Assembly: GCF_934230905.1 (NCBI RefSeq)
Contig: NZ_CAKQFJ010000010.1
Span: 1 to 64,000 of the forward strand
Length of the DNA stretch: 64,000 nt
Reading direction: 5' to 3'
From: an uncultured Veillonella sp.
GTDB lineage: Bacteria; Bacillota; Negativicutes; Veillonellales; Veillonellaceae
Positions 34,878 to 44,086 of this stretch are shown here, one piece after another. A program made the translations under genes and the position numbers. Each line of letters begins with the position of its first letter. Position 1 is the stretch's first letter. The notes beneath the pieces were generated by a model. That model did not search any database, was not told the DNA's origin, and worked only from the letters and a program-made list of their open reading frames with translations.

Positions 34878-36200
34878 CTAAGCGCCTTGGAATTGAGGCA
34901 AATCATCATGAGAGTCAGGATCGTCTAATGTGCCTTTTAAATCATTATCTACCATAGCGCAAACGGATGCATCAGACCAAACATTTTCAGCTGTTTCAAT
35001 CATATCGATAATCGTGTAGATTGGCAAGATAATACCAAGCAAACCGATTGGTGCACCGATAGAACTCATCAAGGATAATGTTAGGAAATAACATCCCATT
35101 GGAACACCTGCATTACCAATAGCTGCTAACACAGCAATGAAAAGCCATGCAACCATAGTGCCAGCAGTCAATTCAATGCCTGCATTTTGCATTACAAACA
35201 AGGATGTAACAAGAATAAAAGCTGCACAACCATTCATGTTAATTGTTGTACAAATTGGTAATACAAAACGGGCAACAGAAGGATGTGCTTTCAAGTTATC
35301 TTCTGCAGATGCCAATGTTACAGGCAATGTAGCGGCAGAAGATTTAGTGAACAACGCAACGGCTACAGCTGGGGACATTTTACGGAATACATCTAGAGGA
35401 TTTAAGCCACGGAACAACAAGAACAATGGAATAACTATAAAGAATTGAATCAAGTTACCACCGATTACAACAGCAGTATATTTACCTAAAGCACCAACGA
35501 TTACGCCCGCTTCAATTTGAGCAGATAATTGACCTGCAAAGGCAAGGATACCGATTGGTAAAATATAAAGTAATCCTCTAATCAATGTAAATAATAACTC
35601 TTGTAAACCGAATAACACTTTTAATACTGCTTCGCGGCCTTCTGTACGAGGCATGAAAGCAAAGGCTAAACCAACAGAAGCAGAGATGAACATAACGGAC
35701 AATACGTTACCTTCCAAATATGGCTTCAAAATATTATTAGGAATAACAGATAAGAAGTGATCGTAATATGTCACATGACCAAGTTTTTCAGGTACTTGCG
35801 CTGCACCAGCACCGATTACATCAAGAGGTAAGTTACCTGGAGCAATCCAAAGGAACAAGCCAAGACCAACAGCTGCTGCGCAAATTGTTGTTAACAAAGT
35901 ATAAGTTACGGCATGACCAAAAATTCGACCGGTATCTTTCTTAGCCCCCAACATAGACAATGTAGTAATAACTGCTAGTGATACAGTAGGTATTGCAATG
36001 AATTGGAATAGATGTGTAAATACTGCCGCAATAAAATTAAATAAGTCATTAAGAATTGGAATATGTTGCCACCCTAAAATGGCACCAATGATGAGCGCCC
36101 CCATCCATAAAATAAATTGACGTAATTTACCTTGCCCACGGCTTTTTAAGGTAATCTCTTGTGCTAGAGCATCAACATTTTTGTTATTTTGTTCCGCCAT
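34878..36200 (-). CDS. Dicarboxylate/amino acid:cation symporter (DAACS family)
   Basis: 440 residues, about eight helices plus re-entrant loops. Signatures include the Ser-rich loop LFTKSSAATLPVTLASAEDNL and TTINMNGCAAFILVTSLFVMQNAG (NMNG, for NMDGT in typical members). It takes up C4-dicarboxylates, glutamate or serine/threonine with Na+ or H+. GTG at 36209 lies inside the ribosome site, so ATG 36200 is the start. Confidence 0.9.
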   Translation of the reverse strand: MAEQNNKNVDALAQEITLKSRGQGKLRQFILWMGALIIGAILGWQHIPILNDLFNFIAAVFTHLFQFIAIPTVSLAVITTLSMLGAKKDTGRIFGHAVTYTLLTTICAAAVGLGLFLWIAPGNLPLDVIGAGAAQVPEKLGHVTYYDHFLSVIPNNILKPYLEGNVLSVMFISASVGLAFAFMPRTEGREAVLKVLFGLQELLFTLIRGLLYILPIGILAFAGQLSAQIEAGVIVGALGKYTAVVIGGNLIQFFIVIPLFLLFRGLNPLDVFRKMSPAVAVALFTKSSAATLPVTLASAEDNLKAHPSVARFVLPICTTINMNGCAAFILVTSLFVMQNAGIELTAGTMVAWLFIAVLAAIGNAGVPMGCYFLTLSLMSSIGAPIGLLGIILPIYTIIDMIETAENVWSDASVCAMVDNDLKGTLDDPDSHDDLPQFQGA

Positions 36201-36246
36201 AAAAAACACCTCTCTTAAAAGTAACCATAACTAGAGACTAAAAAAG

Positions 36247-36275
36247 ATAATCCCAGCCCTAGCGGCTGGGATTAT
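36247..36275 (-). terminator. Terminator of the alcohol dehydrogenase gene
   Basis: A 12-bp perfect stem ATAATCCCAGCC...GGCTGGGATTAT (loop CTAGC) with TTTTTT on the minus strand. Confidence 0.9.
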
Positions 36276-36343
36276 TGATATGACCTAGTCTCTTATTAAT
36301 TCCCATTATACAAATATGTTTTAAATGTGTCAAACTTAAATAC

Positions 36344-37516
36344 CTAAAACATTTTCTTATATAACACTTCTATATCGTTACGGTTCACTTCAGCTACTGT
36401 ATTAGCAATATTCCCTGCAGCTACTACGTATACATTGTCCACAAGCCAAGGAATGTCTTTTTTAGTAAATCCTAATTCTGTAAGGTTTGTGGTAAGGTCT
36501 AATTCATGTACCATAAGGCGTAATGCTTCACCGAGTTCAGAACCATCACCATGATTGAATATTCTTGCCAATGCATTAAATTTTTCAGGGTTAGCGCTCC
36601 ATGTGTATTCCACTACAACAGGTTCAATAACTGCAAGGCCAACACCATGGGTGATATCTTTAAGACCACTAGCAGGATGTTCCATACCATGGCCTAGTGT
36701 GACACCTGCTGTATTGATAACCATACCCCCAATTGTACTCGCTAGTGTTATAGATTCCCACGCTTTTATTACTTGTTGTTCGTTGAGTATCTCTGGTTTA
36801 CCATCGGCAATAGCTTTCACATGTTTATATAAAGGCACAAGATATTGCGCTAATAATGTCACCGCATAGTGAGCTAGTGCATCGGTGAAAGGTTGCGCCG
36901 TTTTAGATGTATACGCCTCGATATTATGACATAGCGCATCAAAGCCTACAGACGCCAACACATGAGGCGGCATTGTGCCCATTACAGCGGGATCTACGAT
37001 AGACACCTTAGGCACAATCGCATTACAACGCAAAGATTTCTTATCTCCCGTTTCAGGGTTCGTAAGGACACCAAAACCATTACCTTCAGAGCCTGTGCCA
37101 CAGGTAGTAGGAATTACAATAAGAGGTAACGCATTATCGCTTGTTTTACGATTGAATATATAGTCATTAATATCCCCTTCGTTAACAGCCATGAAGGCAA
37201 TGCCCTTTGCACAGTCCATAATGGACCCACCACCAATGGCAATAACCATATCACAACTTTCAGATTTAGCTATAATAGCACCGTCTAAGGCAGTAGTAGT
37301 CAACGGGTTAGCATCAACTTGATCAAATAGCACATGATTAATATGAGCTGCATCAAGTTTTGCCACTACACGATCATATAAACCAGATTTTTTAGCACTA
37401 GTTCGGCCTGTTACAATAAGAGCTTTCTTGCCATACGATTTTACAAAATCTGCAACATGATCTACTTTATTCCAACCAAATTGGATATTTACGGGTAAAA
37501 AATACGAGAATTCCAT
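36344..37516 (-). CDS. Iron-containing alcohol dehydrogenase
   Basis: 390 residues, usual length of the family. The NAD-binding motif is GGGSIMDCAKGIAFM; the metal ligands come from DALCHNIEAYTS and GVTLGHGMEHPASG (His residues in HGMEH) and HNIE. VIPTTCGTGSEGNGF is the standard central motif. Similar enzymes act on butanol, 1,3-propanediol or lactaldehyde; substrate uncertain. AAGAGG precedes the ATG. Confidence 0.93.
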   Translation of the reverse strand: MEFSYFLPVNIQFGWNKVDHVADFVKSYGKKALIVTGRTSAKKSGLYDRVVAKLDAAHINHVLFDQVDANPLTTTALDGAIIAKSESCDMVIAIGGGSIMDCAKGIAFMAVNEGDINDYIFNRKTSDNALPLIVIPTTCGTGSEGNGFGVLTNPETGDKKSLRCNAIVPKVSIVDPAVMGTMPPHVLASVGFDALCHNIEAYTSKTAQPFTDALAHYAVTLLAQYLVPLYKHVKAIADGKPEILNEQQVIKAWESITLASTIGGMVINTAGVTLGHGMEHPASGLKDITHGVGLAVIEPVVVEYTWSANPEKFNALARIFNHGDGSELGEALRLMVHELDLTTNLTELGFTKKDIPWLVDNVYVVAAGNIANTVAEVNRNDIEVLYKKMF

Positions 37517-37603
37517 ATAAGCGACCTCTTTTCTTTACATTATTATATCTTTATCGTAATGTACCTCAATACGTTCGTCAATACGTTACATTATCAAAAG
37601 AAA

Positions 37604-37634
37604 AACAGCAGTGCCCCTCTATAACACTGCTGTT
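37604..37634 (-). terminator. Terminator of the flavodoxin-like gene
   Basis: AACAGCAGTG pairs with CACTGCTGTT, with TTTTTC following on the minus strand. Confidence 0.85.
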
Positions 37635-37641
37635 TATTGGT

Positions 37642-38154
37642 TTAAATTGAATCTAATACATGCATAGCAAATGCCTTAGCTGCATTGCAATCATCCTCAT
37701 TTGGATGTGCTGCTGCTTGTTTATGACGTGCATCACGGTCAGCCGATTGCCCATGACTATGCCCCTTCGGAAACAGTTTATACATCATTTCTATAACCTT
37801 AGGGTCCACCTTACCTTGGCAAATGAAAGTATCTACCGGCACTACGCCTTCTGGCAAGCAAGCGGCTGCATTAACAAGACTTTGCTTAGCATGCTCCATT
37901 TGTGGAGGCACACCAGCCGTTGCAAACAACGCAATGTGCGGATTATGCAATGTACCCAGTATATCGCGTGCCTCTTTATTAGCTGTACCCTTATCAACCC
38001 AAAATCCAGCAAACACCAGATCATAGGCTACTATATCTGAGGGTAGTTCAGACATTGATACACATGGTGTACCCTCCGGCAATGCACAGGTAATGGCCTC
38101 TGCCACTTGTTTTGTATTTCCCGTAAGGGACGAATATATAACGATAGATTTCAT
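37642..38154 (-). CDS. Flavodoxin-like protein
   Basis: 170 residues. The FMN phosphate loop is IYSSLTGNTKQVAEAI; FAGFWVDKGTANKEARDIL and IALFATAGVPP are the next FMN-contact loops. The C-terminus adds a His-rich segment (PKGHSHGQSADRDARHKQAAAHPNEDD). It is an electron carrier of unknown partner. AGGAGG lies 6 bases before the ATG. Confidence 0.85.
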   Translation of the reverse strand: MKSIVIYSSLTGNTKQVAEAITCALPEGTPCVSMSELPSDIVAYDLVFAGFWVDKGTANKEARDILGTLHNPHIALFATAGVPPQMEHAKQSLVNAAACLPEGVVPVDTFICQGKVDPKVIEMMYKLFPKGHSHGQSADRDARHKQAAAHPNEDDCNAAKAFAMHVLDSI

Positions 38155-38279
38155 ATCTGACCTCCTATTGTAACGCTATATTTATTATAAATTATAAATT
38201 ATCTATCTATAATAAAATTAGTCACAATCATATCAATAAATTCGATCTAACTATATTTATAAATTCAAAAAAGTCAATA

Positions 38280-38370
38280 TTGAATATATAGATTTTTTTC
38301 GCTATAATCATTACATAATGTATTTAATAAATAAGAAAACTACCATATATTGTAGTTTTCTTATTTTTCT
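38280..38370 (+). promoter_or_regulatory. nrdA promoter followed by a terminator-like hairpin
   Basis: TTGAAT (38280-38285), 17-bp spacer, TATAAT (38303-38308). About 20 bp further a 13-bp stem ATAAGAAAACTAC...GTAGTTTTCTTAT (38331-38343/38352-38364) is followed by TTTTCT, about 90 bp before nrdA. A 9-bp inverted repeat AGAACTAGT/ACTAGTTCT (38375-38383/38407-38415) comes next. This looks like a regulated leader. Confidence 0.45.
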
Positions 38371-38457
38371 GATTAGAACTAGTTTAAAGGGATATATCTG
38401 ATTTACACTAGTTCTATAGATGATTTAACATAAATTCACGATGTAAGGGGAGCCATA

Positions 38458-40740
38458 ATGGAGATTATGATCAAGAAACGGGATGGCCATTTTGAACCGC
38501 TATCCGTAGAGAAAACAAAACGAATGATTGCCTTCGCATGTTTGGGGTTAGATTCTTGTGATCCACTAGAATTAGAAATGGATGCGAAACTACAATTCGT
38601 TGATGGCATGACGACTAAAGAAATTCAAAAAACGTTAGTCCAAACAGCTATCGAAAAAGTTATCTCTAAAAAAGACGATGGATTTGGTAATCAAGTCAAT
38701 AAAATGAACCAAGATTGGCAATTCGTAGCAGCCCGCCTCTTCTTGTTCGATCTCTATAAAGAAGCTGCTATTATGCGTCGATACAAAGCATTTGGATATG
38801 GAAACTTCCCAAATCTTGTACATATGCTTGTGGAACAAAAAAAATACGCTGACTTCTTCGTTACAGAATATACAGCTGATGAATTACAAGAATTAGGCGA
38901 TTACATTAAGCCTAAACGTGATTACCTTTTCAACTATGAAGGTCTTAAGTTATTAGCGGATCGTTACTTGGTAAAAGGCTTCAACAAAGAAATATTTGAA
39001 TTACCTCAAGAACGTTTCATGGCCATTGCAATGCACTTGGCATTAGTAGAAGGAGATCACAAAGTAGAATATGCTAAGAAATTCTATGATTTGATGAGTC
39101 AATTAAAAATGACAACGGCTACACCCACATTAGCTAATGCAGGAACACCATTCCATCAACTGTCTTCTTGCTTTATCTCTGGTGTTGATGACAATCTATG
39201 GTCCATCTACGATGTAAACAGCAAATTCTCTCGCGTATCTAAGCATGGTGGTGCTCTTGGCATCTATCTTGGTAAAGTTCGCGCATTAAACTCCGATATT
39301 CGTGGTTTCAAAAACTCCTCTGGTGGCGTTATCCCTTGGATTCGTTTGTACAACGATACAGCGGTCGCAGTAGACCAATTAGGTAAACGCAAGGGCGGGG
39401 CTACAGTAACACTCGATATTTGGCACAAGGACTTCTACGAATTCGTAGAGCTTCGTACAAATAATGGTGATGATCGTCGTAAAGCTCATGATATCTTCCC
39501 GGCTATCTCCATTCCGAATATCTTTATGGAACGTTTGTTAGCTCGTGAAAACTTCACGCTCTTTGACCCTCATGAAGTCTTAACTGTGAAGGGCTATGCC
39601 TTAGAGGACTACTACGATACAGATGACAACAAAGAATTTACAAAACGTTATCTCGAATGCGAACAAGATTCTAACTTACACGGTATCGAAGTGCCAGCAC
39701 TAGACATGATGAAAAAAATCATGCGCTCTGCTGTTGAAACTGGTACTCCATTCATCTTCTTCCGTGACACTGTAAATTCTGCTAACCCTAATAAACATGC
39801 AGGCATGATCTACGCATCCAACTTATGCCATGAAATCGCACAAAACGTTGGCTTCACTAACTTAGCTGAAGAAATTATCAACGAAGATGGTACTATCACT
39901 ACGAAAACCAATACAGGCGACATGGTTACATGTAACTTGAATTCCATCAGCCTGGGCCGTATTACTGACGAAGAATTGGAAGAAAACATTGCTCTTCAAA
40001 TTCGTATGCTAGACAATGTTATTTCTATCAACCAGGCACCTGTACCAGAATCTCGTATGACTTCTGATAAATACCGTGCTATTGGTCTTGGTACTTCAGG
40101 TTACCACCATTACCTTGTAAACCATAATATCCAATGGGAATCTAACGAACACATTGAAGCAGCTGATAAATTGTTTGAAAATATCGCCTACTATTCCATT
40201 AAAGCATCTATGGAATTAGCAAAAGAAAAAGGCGCATACCCTGCTTTTAAAGGTTCTGAATGGGAAACAGGCGAATATTTCACCCGTCGTGGCTATACAT
40301 CTGAACGTTGGCAACAACTCGCTTCTGACGTTGCAAAATACGGCATCCGCAATGGGTACTTGATGGCCGTAGCGCCTACTGGTTCGACTTCTAATATTGC
40401 AAACACAACAGCTGGTATTGACCCTATCTTCAAAAAATTCTTTATCGAAGAGAAAAAAGGTTCTTTCACCCCAAAAACAGCACCAGATTTGAGCGATAAA
40501 ACATTCTGGCTTTACAAAGAGGCGCATACCATTGACCAACAATGGTCGATTAAGGCTTGTGGTGTTCGCCAACGTCATATTGACCAAGCACAATCTTTCA
40601 ACTTGTACATCACGCCTCAAATGAAAGCGAAAGAAATTCTCGACCTCTACGTTGAGGCGTACAAACAAGGGATTAAAACAATCTACTACATCCGTAACCA
40701 ATCCCTTGAAATGGATGAGTGCACTAGCTGTTCATCATAG
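38458..40740 (+). CDS. nrdA: Ribonucleoside-diphosphate reductase alpha subunit (class I)
   Basis: 760 residues. An N-terminal ATP cone (about 1-95) is the allosteric activity site. The barrel carries the catalytic Cys set: LSSCFISGVDDNLWSIYD, ASNLCHEIAQN and MVTCNLNSISLG; AVAPTGSTSNIANTTAGIDP is the family loop, and the tail ends ECTSCSS with the redox CxxC. It makes deoxyribonucleotides with NrdB. AAGGGGAG precedes the ATG. A class I enzyme needs oxygen for its radical, notable in an anaerobe. Confidence 0.95.
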   Translation: MEIMIKKRDGHFEPLSVEKTKRMIAFACLGLDSCDPLELEMDAKLQFVDGMTTKEIQKTLVQTAIEKVISKKDDGFGNQVNKMNQDWQFVAARLFLFDLYKEAAIMRRYKAFGYGNFPNLVHMLVEQKKYADFFVTEYTADELQELGDYIKPKRDYLFNYEGLKLLADRYLVKGFNKEIFELPQERFMAIAMHLALVEGDHKVEYAKKFYDLMSQLKMTTATPTLANAGTPFHQLSSCFISGVDDNLWSIYDVNSKFSRVSKHGGALGIYLGKVRALNSDIRGFKNSSGGVIPWIRLYNDTAVAVDQLGKRKGGATVTLDIWHKDFYEFVELRTNNGDDRRKAHDIFPAISIPNIFMERLLARENFTLFDPHEVLTVKGYALEDYYDTDDNKEFTKRYLECEQDSNLHGIEVPALDMMKKIMRSAVETGTPFIFFRDTVNSANPNKHAGMIYASNLCHEIAQNVGFTNLAEEIINEDGTITTKTNTGDMVTCNLNSISLGRITDEELEENIALQIRMLDNVISINQAPVPESRMTSDKYRAIGLGTSGYHHYLVNHNIQWESNEHIEAADKLFENIAYYSIKASMELAKEKGAYPAFKGSEWETGEYFTRRGYTSERWQQLASDVAKYGIRNGYLMAVAPTGSTSNIANTTAGIDPIFKKFFIEEKKGSFTPKTAPDLSDKTFWLYKEAHTIDQQWSIKACGVRQRHIDQAQSFNLYITPQMKAKEILDLYVEAYKQGIKTIYYIRNQSLEMDECTSCSS

Positions 40741-40750
40741 TAACAGAATA

Positions 40751-40819
40751 ATTTTCAGCTGGCTCCACCTAGTTTAACGGTCGTTTCTAACGACCTACCC
40801 AAAGTCACCAGCTGAAAAT
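40751..40819 (+). other. Structured intergenic element copy 1 (nrdA-nrdB)
   Basis: Outer stem ATTTTCAGCTGG (40751-40762) with CCAGCTGAAAAT (40808-40819), 12 perfect pairs. Inside: TCCACC, then hairpin GGTCGT/ACGACC (779-784/790-795), then CCAAAGTCA. Copy 2 after nrdB has unrelated stems but the same TCCACC and CCAAAGTCA core in the same order. Confidence 0.5.
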
Positions 40820-40908
40820 CACTCCGTTTTACCGACCACCACTAGTACAAAATAGTCATCAAATAGTTAATATATTATTACTTCACAGATAATATAAAGG
40901 AGTCCACT

Positions 40909-41937
40909 ATGGATAAAAAACTGATTTTCAACGAACATGGTGAACGTGGCACGCAATCTATGATTGGCGGCAATACCACAAACCTTCGCGAATGGAACCG
41001 TATCAAGTACGACTGGGCCAACCAAATGTACCGTACAATGCTCAACAACTTCTGGATTCCTGAAGAGATTTCCTTGAACGAAGACGTTAAACAATTCCCA
41101 TACTTAACAGATTACGAACGCCGTGCATTTGACAAAATCATTGCGTTCTTGAACTTCCTTGATTCCATTCAATCTGAAAACTTGCCTAACTTGAGCCGTT
41201 ATATTACAGCATCTGAAGTGGCATCTTTATTGAATATTCAAGCATTCCAAGAAGAAATTCACGCTCAAAGTTATTCCTACATTTTGGACACTGTAACTAA
41301 CCCTATTACACGTGACAAAATTTATGACGAATGGCGTACAGATAAAACATTGCTTGAACGTAACCGTTTCATCGCCGATGCATACCAACGGTTCAGCGAT
41401 GACCCTAGCGAAGCAAACCTTATTCATACAATCATTGCAAACTATATCTTAGAAGGTATTTACTTCTACTCTGGCTTTAGCTTCTTCTACACATTGGCTC
41501 GCCAAGGCAAGATGACAGCTACATCCACTATCTTCAAATACATCAACCGTGATGAAGTAACTCACCTTGTATTGTTCCAAAACATCATCCGCGAGTTACG
41601 CCGTGAACGCCCTGATTTGTTCACACCAGAACTAGAAGCGAAAATCACTGATATGATTCGCCAAGGTGCAGAAAACGAAATCGCTTGGGGCCAATATATC
41701 ACTGATGATAAAATCCTCGGCCTTAACAACGTTCTTATTGAACGCTACATCAAATACCTTGCAAATATCCGCTTAGAAGCAATCGGCTTGCCTCATCTAT
41801 ATCCTGAAATCAAGGAAAACCCTATGGAATGGATTGAAAGCTTCTCCAATTTGAATAGTACAAAAACTGACTTCTTCGAAGCAAAAGTTACGAACTATAC
41901 AAAAGCAGCGGCATTTGATTTTGATGATTTAGAATAA
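40909..41937 (+). CDS. nrdB: Ribonucleoside-diphosphate reductase beta subunit (class I)
   Basis: 342 residues. The ferritin-like di-iron ligands are in SENLPNLSRYI, QEEIHAQSYSYIL (Glu and His; the radical Tyr is within SYSYIL) and EGIYFYSGFSFF...INRDEVTHLVLF (Glu and His). It houses the tyrosyl-radical cofactor passed to NrdA. AAAGGAG precedes the ATG. Separated from nrdA by 168 bp with the structured element. Confidence 0.95.
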   Translation: MDKKLIFNEHGERGTQSMIGGNTTNLREWNRIKYDWANQMYRTMLNNFWIPEEISLNEDVKQFPYLTDYERRAFDKIIAFLNFLDSIQSENLPNLSRYITASEVASLLNIQAFQEEIHAQSYSYILDTVTNPITRDKIYDEWRTDKTLLERNRFIADAYQRFSDDPSEANLIHTIIANYILEGIYFYSGFSFFYTLARQGKMTATSTIFKYINRDEVTHLVLFQNIIRELRRERPDLFTPELEAKITDMIRQGAENEIAWGQYITDDKILGLNNVLIERYIKYLANIRLEAIGLPHLYPEIKENPMEWIESFSNLNSTKTDFFEAKVTNYTKAAAFDFDDLE

Positions 41938-42023
41938 AAGAAACTCCTACCCAAAAGTTCCACCGGCTATTTCTGTCCTTCCAGGACAGGCCAAAGTCAC
42001 TTTTGGATAGGAGTTTCTTTTTT
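41937..42023 (+). terminator. Structured element copy 2, terminator of nrdB
   Basis: Outer stem 41941-41958 with 41999-42016 (18 positions, one mismatch) followed by TTTTTTT. Inside: TCCACC, then hairpin TGTCCT/AGGACA (41974-41979/41983-41988 approximately), then CCAAAGTCAC. The core matches copy 1 while stems do not. The next ~220 bp to 42247 hold only a TATAAT box at 42183-42188. Confidence 0.65.
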
Positions 42024-42247
42024 GCAGTAAAAAGTTTTAGTAGAACAAAACCTTCTTTCTTTTTATTTATCATATTTTTTAATATATAGTTATGTAATTT
42101 TTACACGGTATAAATGCTTTATTTCTATGTCATTCAAATACAATATTTTTTATTCATAAAAAATATTAATGTAAAACTATGTTATAATAAATGTAGAAAC
42201 AGTAATTATATAGCTATATATTAATTCTTAAGTAAGGAGTTTATATA

Positions 42248-42889
42248 ATGACACAAGCACAACAAGCAGCTACGGCAGCGACAAGTTCTACCGCAGCCAA
42301 AACAATATCAAAACAGCAAGGCACAGGATGGATTATCTGCCGTGTATGTGGATATATTGAAGATGCTAAATACAAGGATCAGCCTTGTCCAGCATGTGGT
42401 TTTCCGCCAACGGTTTGGATGGAATATAAACCACGTCGCCTTAGCCCAAAACGGGAAAAAATGTTAAATCTTCATTTACATCCGATTTGCGTACATTTCC
42501 CAATCGTTGGAACAACAGGTTCTTTCTTCGTACCTATTATTGCATTATTGATCCCTTCTATTGCACCAACATTATTCCATGTTGTTACATTAGTAACTAT
42601 GATATTACCGGTTCTCGTTATTCTCGGTGGTATTTCAGGATATATTGGTAGTAAATTACGTTTCAAAACAGCAAGCGCTAAATATCCTAAACAAAAAATT
42701 TACCTAACAATCATTTACTTCATCATTTCCTGCATTCAATCCTATATAGCCTTGGCCCATGGTGTAAACACAGAAAATGCATGGATTATGATTATTCTAG
42801 GTATTATCGGGTCTATCTTTGCCGCTAAGCTCGGCAAAATGGGTTCTTACTTATTTGCAGGACGATTTAGTCCCTATACAGCAGGATAA
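42248..42889 (+). CDS. Rubredoxin-like domain fused to a membrane domain
   Basis: 213 residues. After a 25-residue Ala/Thr/Gln-rich start, IICRVCGYIEDAKYKDQPCPACGFPPTVWMEY (Cys31, 34, 47, 50) is a rubredoxin-type iron or zinc knuckle. Then comes a DUF2231-like membrane part: HPICVHFPIVGTTGSFFVPIIALLI, VVTLVTMILPVLVILGGISGYIG, IYLTIIYFIISCIQSYIALAHG and WIMIILGIIGSIFAAKLG, four helices with conserved His. It may pass electrons at the membrane; function unproven. AAGGAG precedes the ATG. Confidence 0.8.
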   Translation: MTQAQQAATAATSSTAAKTISKQQGTGWIICRVCGYIEDAKYKDQPCPACGFPPTVWMEYKPRRLSPKREKMLNLHLHPICVHFPIVGTTGSFFVPIIALLIPSIAPTLFHVVTLVTMILPVLVILGGISGYIGSKLRFKTASAKYPKQKIYLTIIYFIISCIQSYIALAHGVNTENAWIMIILGIIGSIFAAKLGKMGSYLFAGRFSPYTAG

Positions 42890-42895
42890 TAAAAG

Positions 42896-42938
42896 AAAGG
42901 AGTGCTTTCACAGCAAATCTGTGAAAACACTCCTTTTT
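42896..42938 (+). terminator. Terminator of the rubredoxin-fusion gene
   Basis: AGGAGTG...CACTCCT with inner TTCACAG/CTGTGAA, followed by TTTTT. Confidence 0.85.
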
Positions 42939-43134
42939 ATAGTCCCCAACGCCACCCTCATCAAAATAGTTGACACATGGTAATACATTATAAAAAATAA
43001 CCATACATTTATACGCAATAAGGGCCTACACAATACATACCTTCAATGCCCCCTACATGTAATGGAATATCATCTTTTTACGAATTAAGCAATCGTGGCT
43101 TTGTATCCACCCTATCTTGATTACCAACTTATGA

Positions 43135-43593
43135 TTAATACTCTATTAAATCAACCGTCCAATTAGTTGACTGTAATAAATTATCTAAGATACGAATCTC
43201 CTTGGATATTACATCTGCTGTTTTTTGTAATTCACTTACATTCACAGTTGCTATCATTTTAATTTCCGAACCACGAGCACGGTAATTGATAGCACTTGCA
43301 CTATCTGCTAAAGTACGATATGCAGATAGACGCATAATTGCACCTTCTTTTTCCGCTATAATTTGTGTTAAAGAACGCCCTTCAACAATAGTTGCACAGT
43401 TAGTAAGATTAATATCTTTAATCAGTTGTTGAAGTCTAGCAATTGCCGCTTCTAGTTCTTGCATCAACACAGTAGGGTTTTCATTAGGTGTTTCCCCTTC
43501 TTGTACCAAACTATTTTGATTCAAACGACCTTGCAAATCGCTAATTTTCTTATTTAAATCAGCTCTTTCTTGTAATGCTTCTGCAAGTTTCAT
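43135..43593 (-). CDS. DIP1984-family protein
   Basis: 152 residues. MKLAEALQERADLNKKISDLQGRLNQNSLVQEGE... and LTQIIAEKEGAIMRLSAYRTLADSASA are the DIP1984/septicolysin-like pattern: helical, with heptads. Function unknown. ATG at 43593 is fixed by GGGAGG upstream. Confidence 0.85.
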   Translation of the reverse strand: MKLAEALQERADLNKKISDLQGRLNQNSLVQEGETPNENPTVLMQELEAAIARLQQLIKDINLTNCATIVEGRSLTQIIAEKEGAIMRLSAYRTLADSASAINYRARGSEIKMIATVNVSELQKTADVISKEIRILDNLLQSTNWTVDLIEY

Positions 43594-43669
43594 GGTTGTA
43601 CCTCCCGCGAATATCAATCAATACATACCTTTATCTTGATTATATTTCTAATAACACTAAACTGCAATA

Positions 43670-44086
43670 TTATAACTGTTTCCGCATCATCACATGTGGA
43701 CAACCTTCATCAAGGTACTCATCCCCTTCAGCCACATAACCAAGGGACTCGTAGAATGGTTTAGCTTGAACTTGTGCTGATAAGGAACAAGTTTTAAATC
43801 CATCACGGCGAATACCATTTTCTGCAGCGTACATAATTTTCGAGCCCAAATTCTGACCACGATATAATTTGCGTACCGCCATACGTCCAATATGAGCATC
43901 CCCTTCTATATCGCTGGGAAAAAATCTACAGGTACCAACAGCTTTTCCATCTATAGATAAAAGCACGAATTTTGCGATTTCATCAATTTCATCAAATTCA
44001 TTTTCAAAGCCCTGTTCTTTCATGAACACATCTGTACGAATTTGTTTAATATCATCGTTAATTGTATTTAGGATTTGAATAATCAT
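43670..44086 (-). CDS. GNAT-family N-acetyltransferase
   Basis: 138 residues. Motif A RMAVRKLYRGQNLGSKIMYAAEN (R/Q-x-x-G-x-G/A acetyl-CoA loop) and the C-terminal SAQVQAKPFYESLGYVAEGDEYLDEGCPHVMM match the ElaA/YjcF-like small acetyltransferases. The substrate is unknown. GGGAGG precedes the ATG. Confidence 0.9.
   Translation of the reverse strand: MIIQILNTINDDIKQIRTDVFMKEQGFENEFDEIDEIAKFVLLSIDGKAVGTCRFFPSDIEGDAHIGRMAVRKLYRGQNLGSKIMYAAENGIRRDGFKTCSLSAQVQAKPFYESLGYVAEGDEYLDEGCPHVMMRKQL

Noticed and set aside
38341..38354. NrdR box in the nrdA leader
   Set aside because: CCATATATTGTAG only partly matches the NrdR consensus and lacks a second box at the usual spacing; it is mostly the loop of a hairpin.
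40216..40701. Open frame antisense to nrdA
   Set aside because: It lies fully inside nrdA, which has all catalytic motifs, and shows no independent support.
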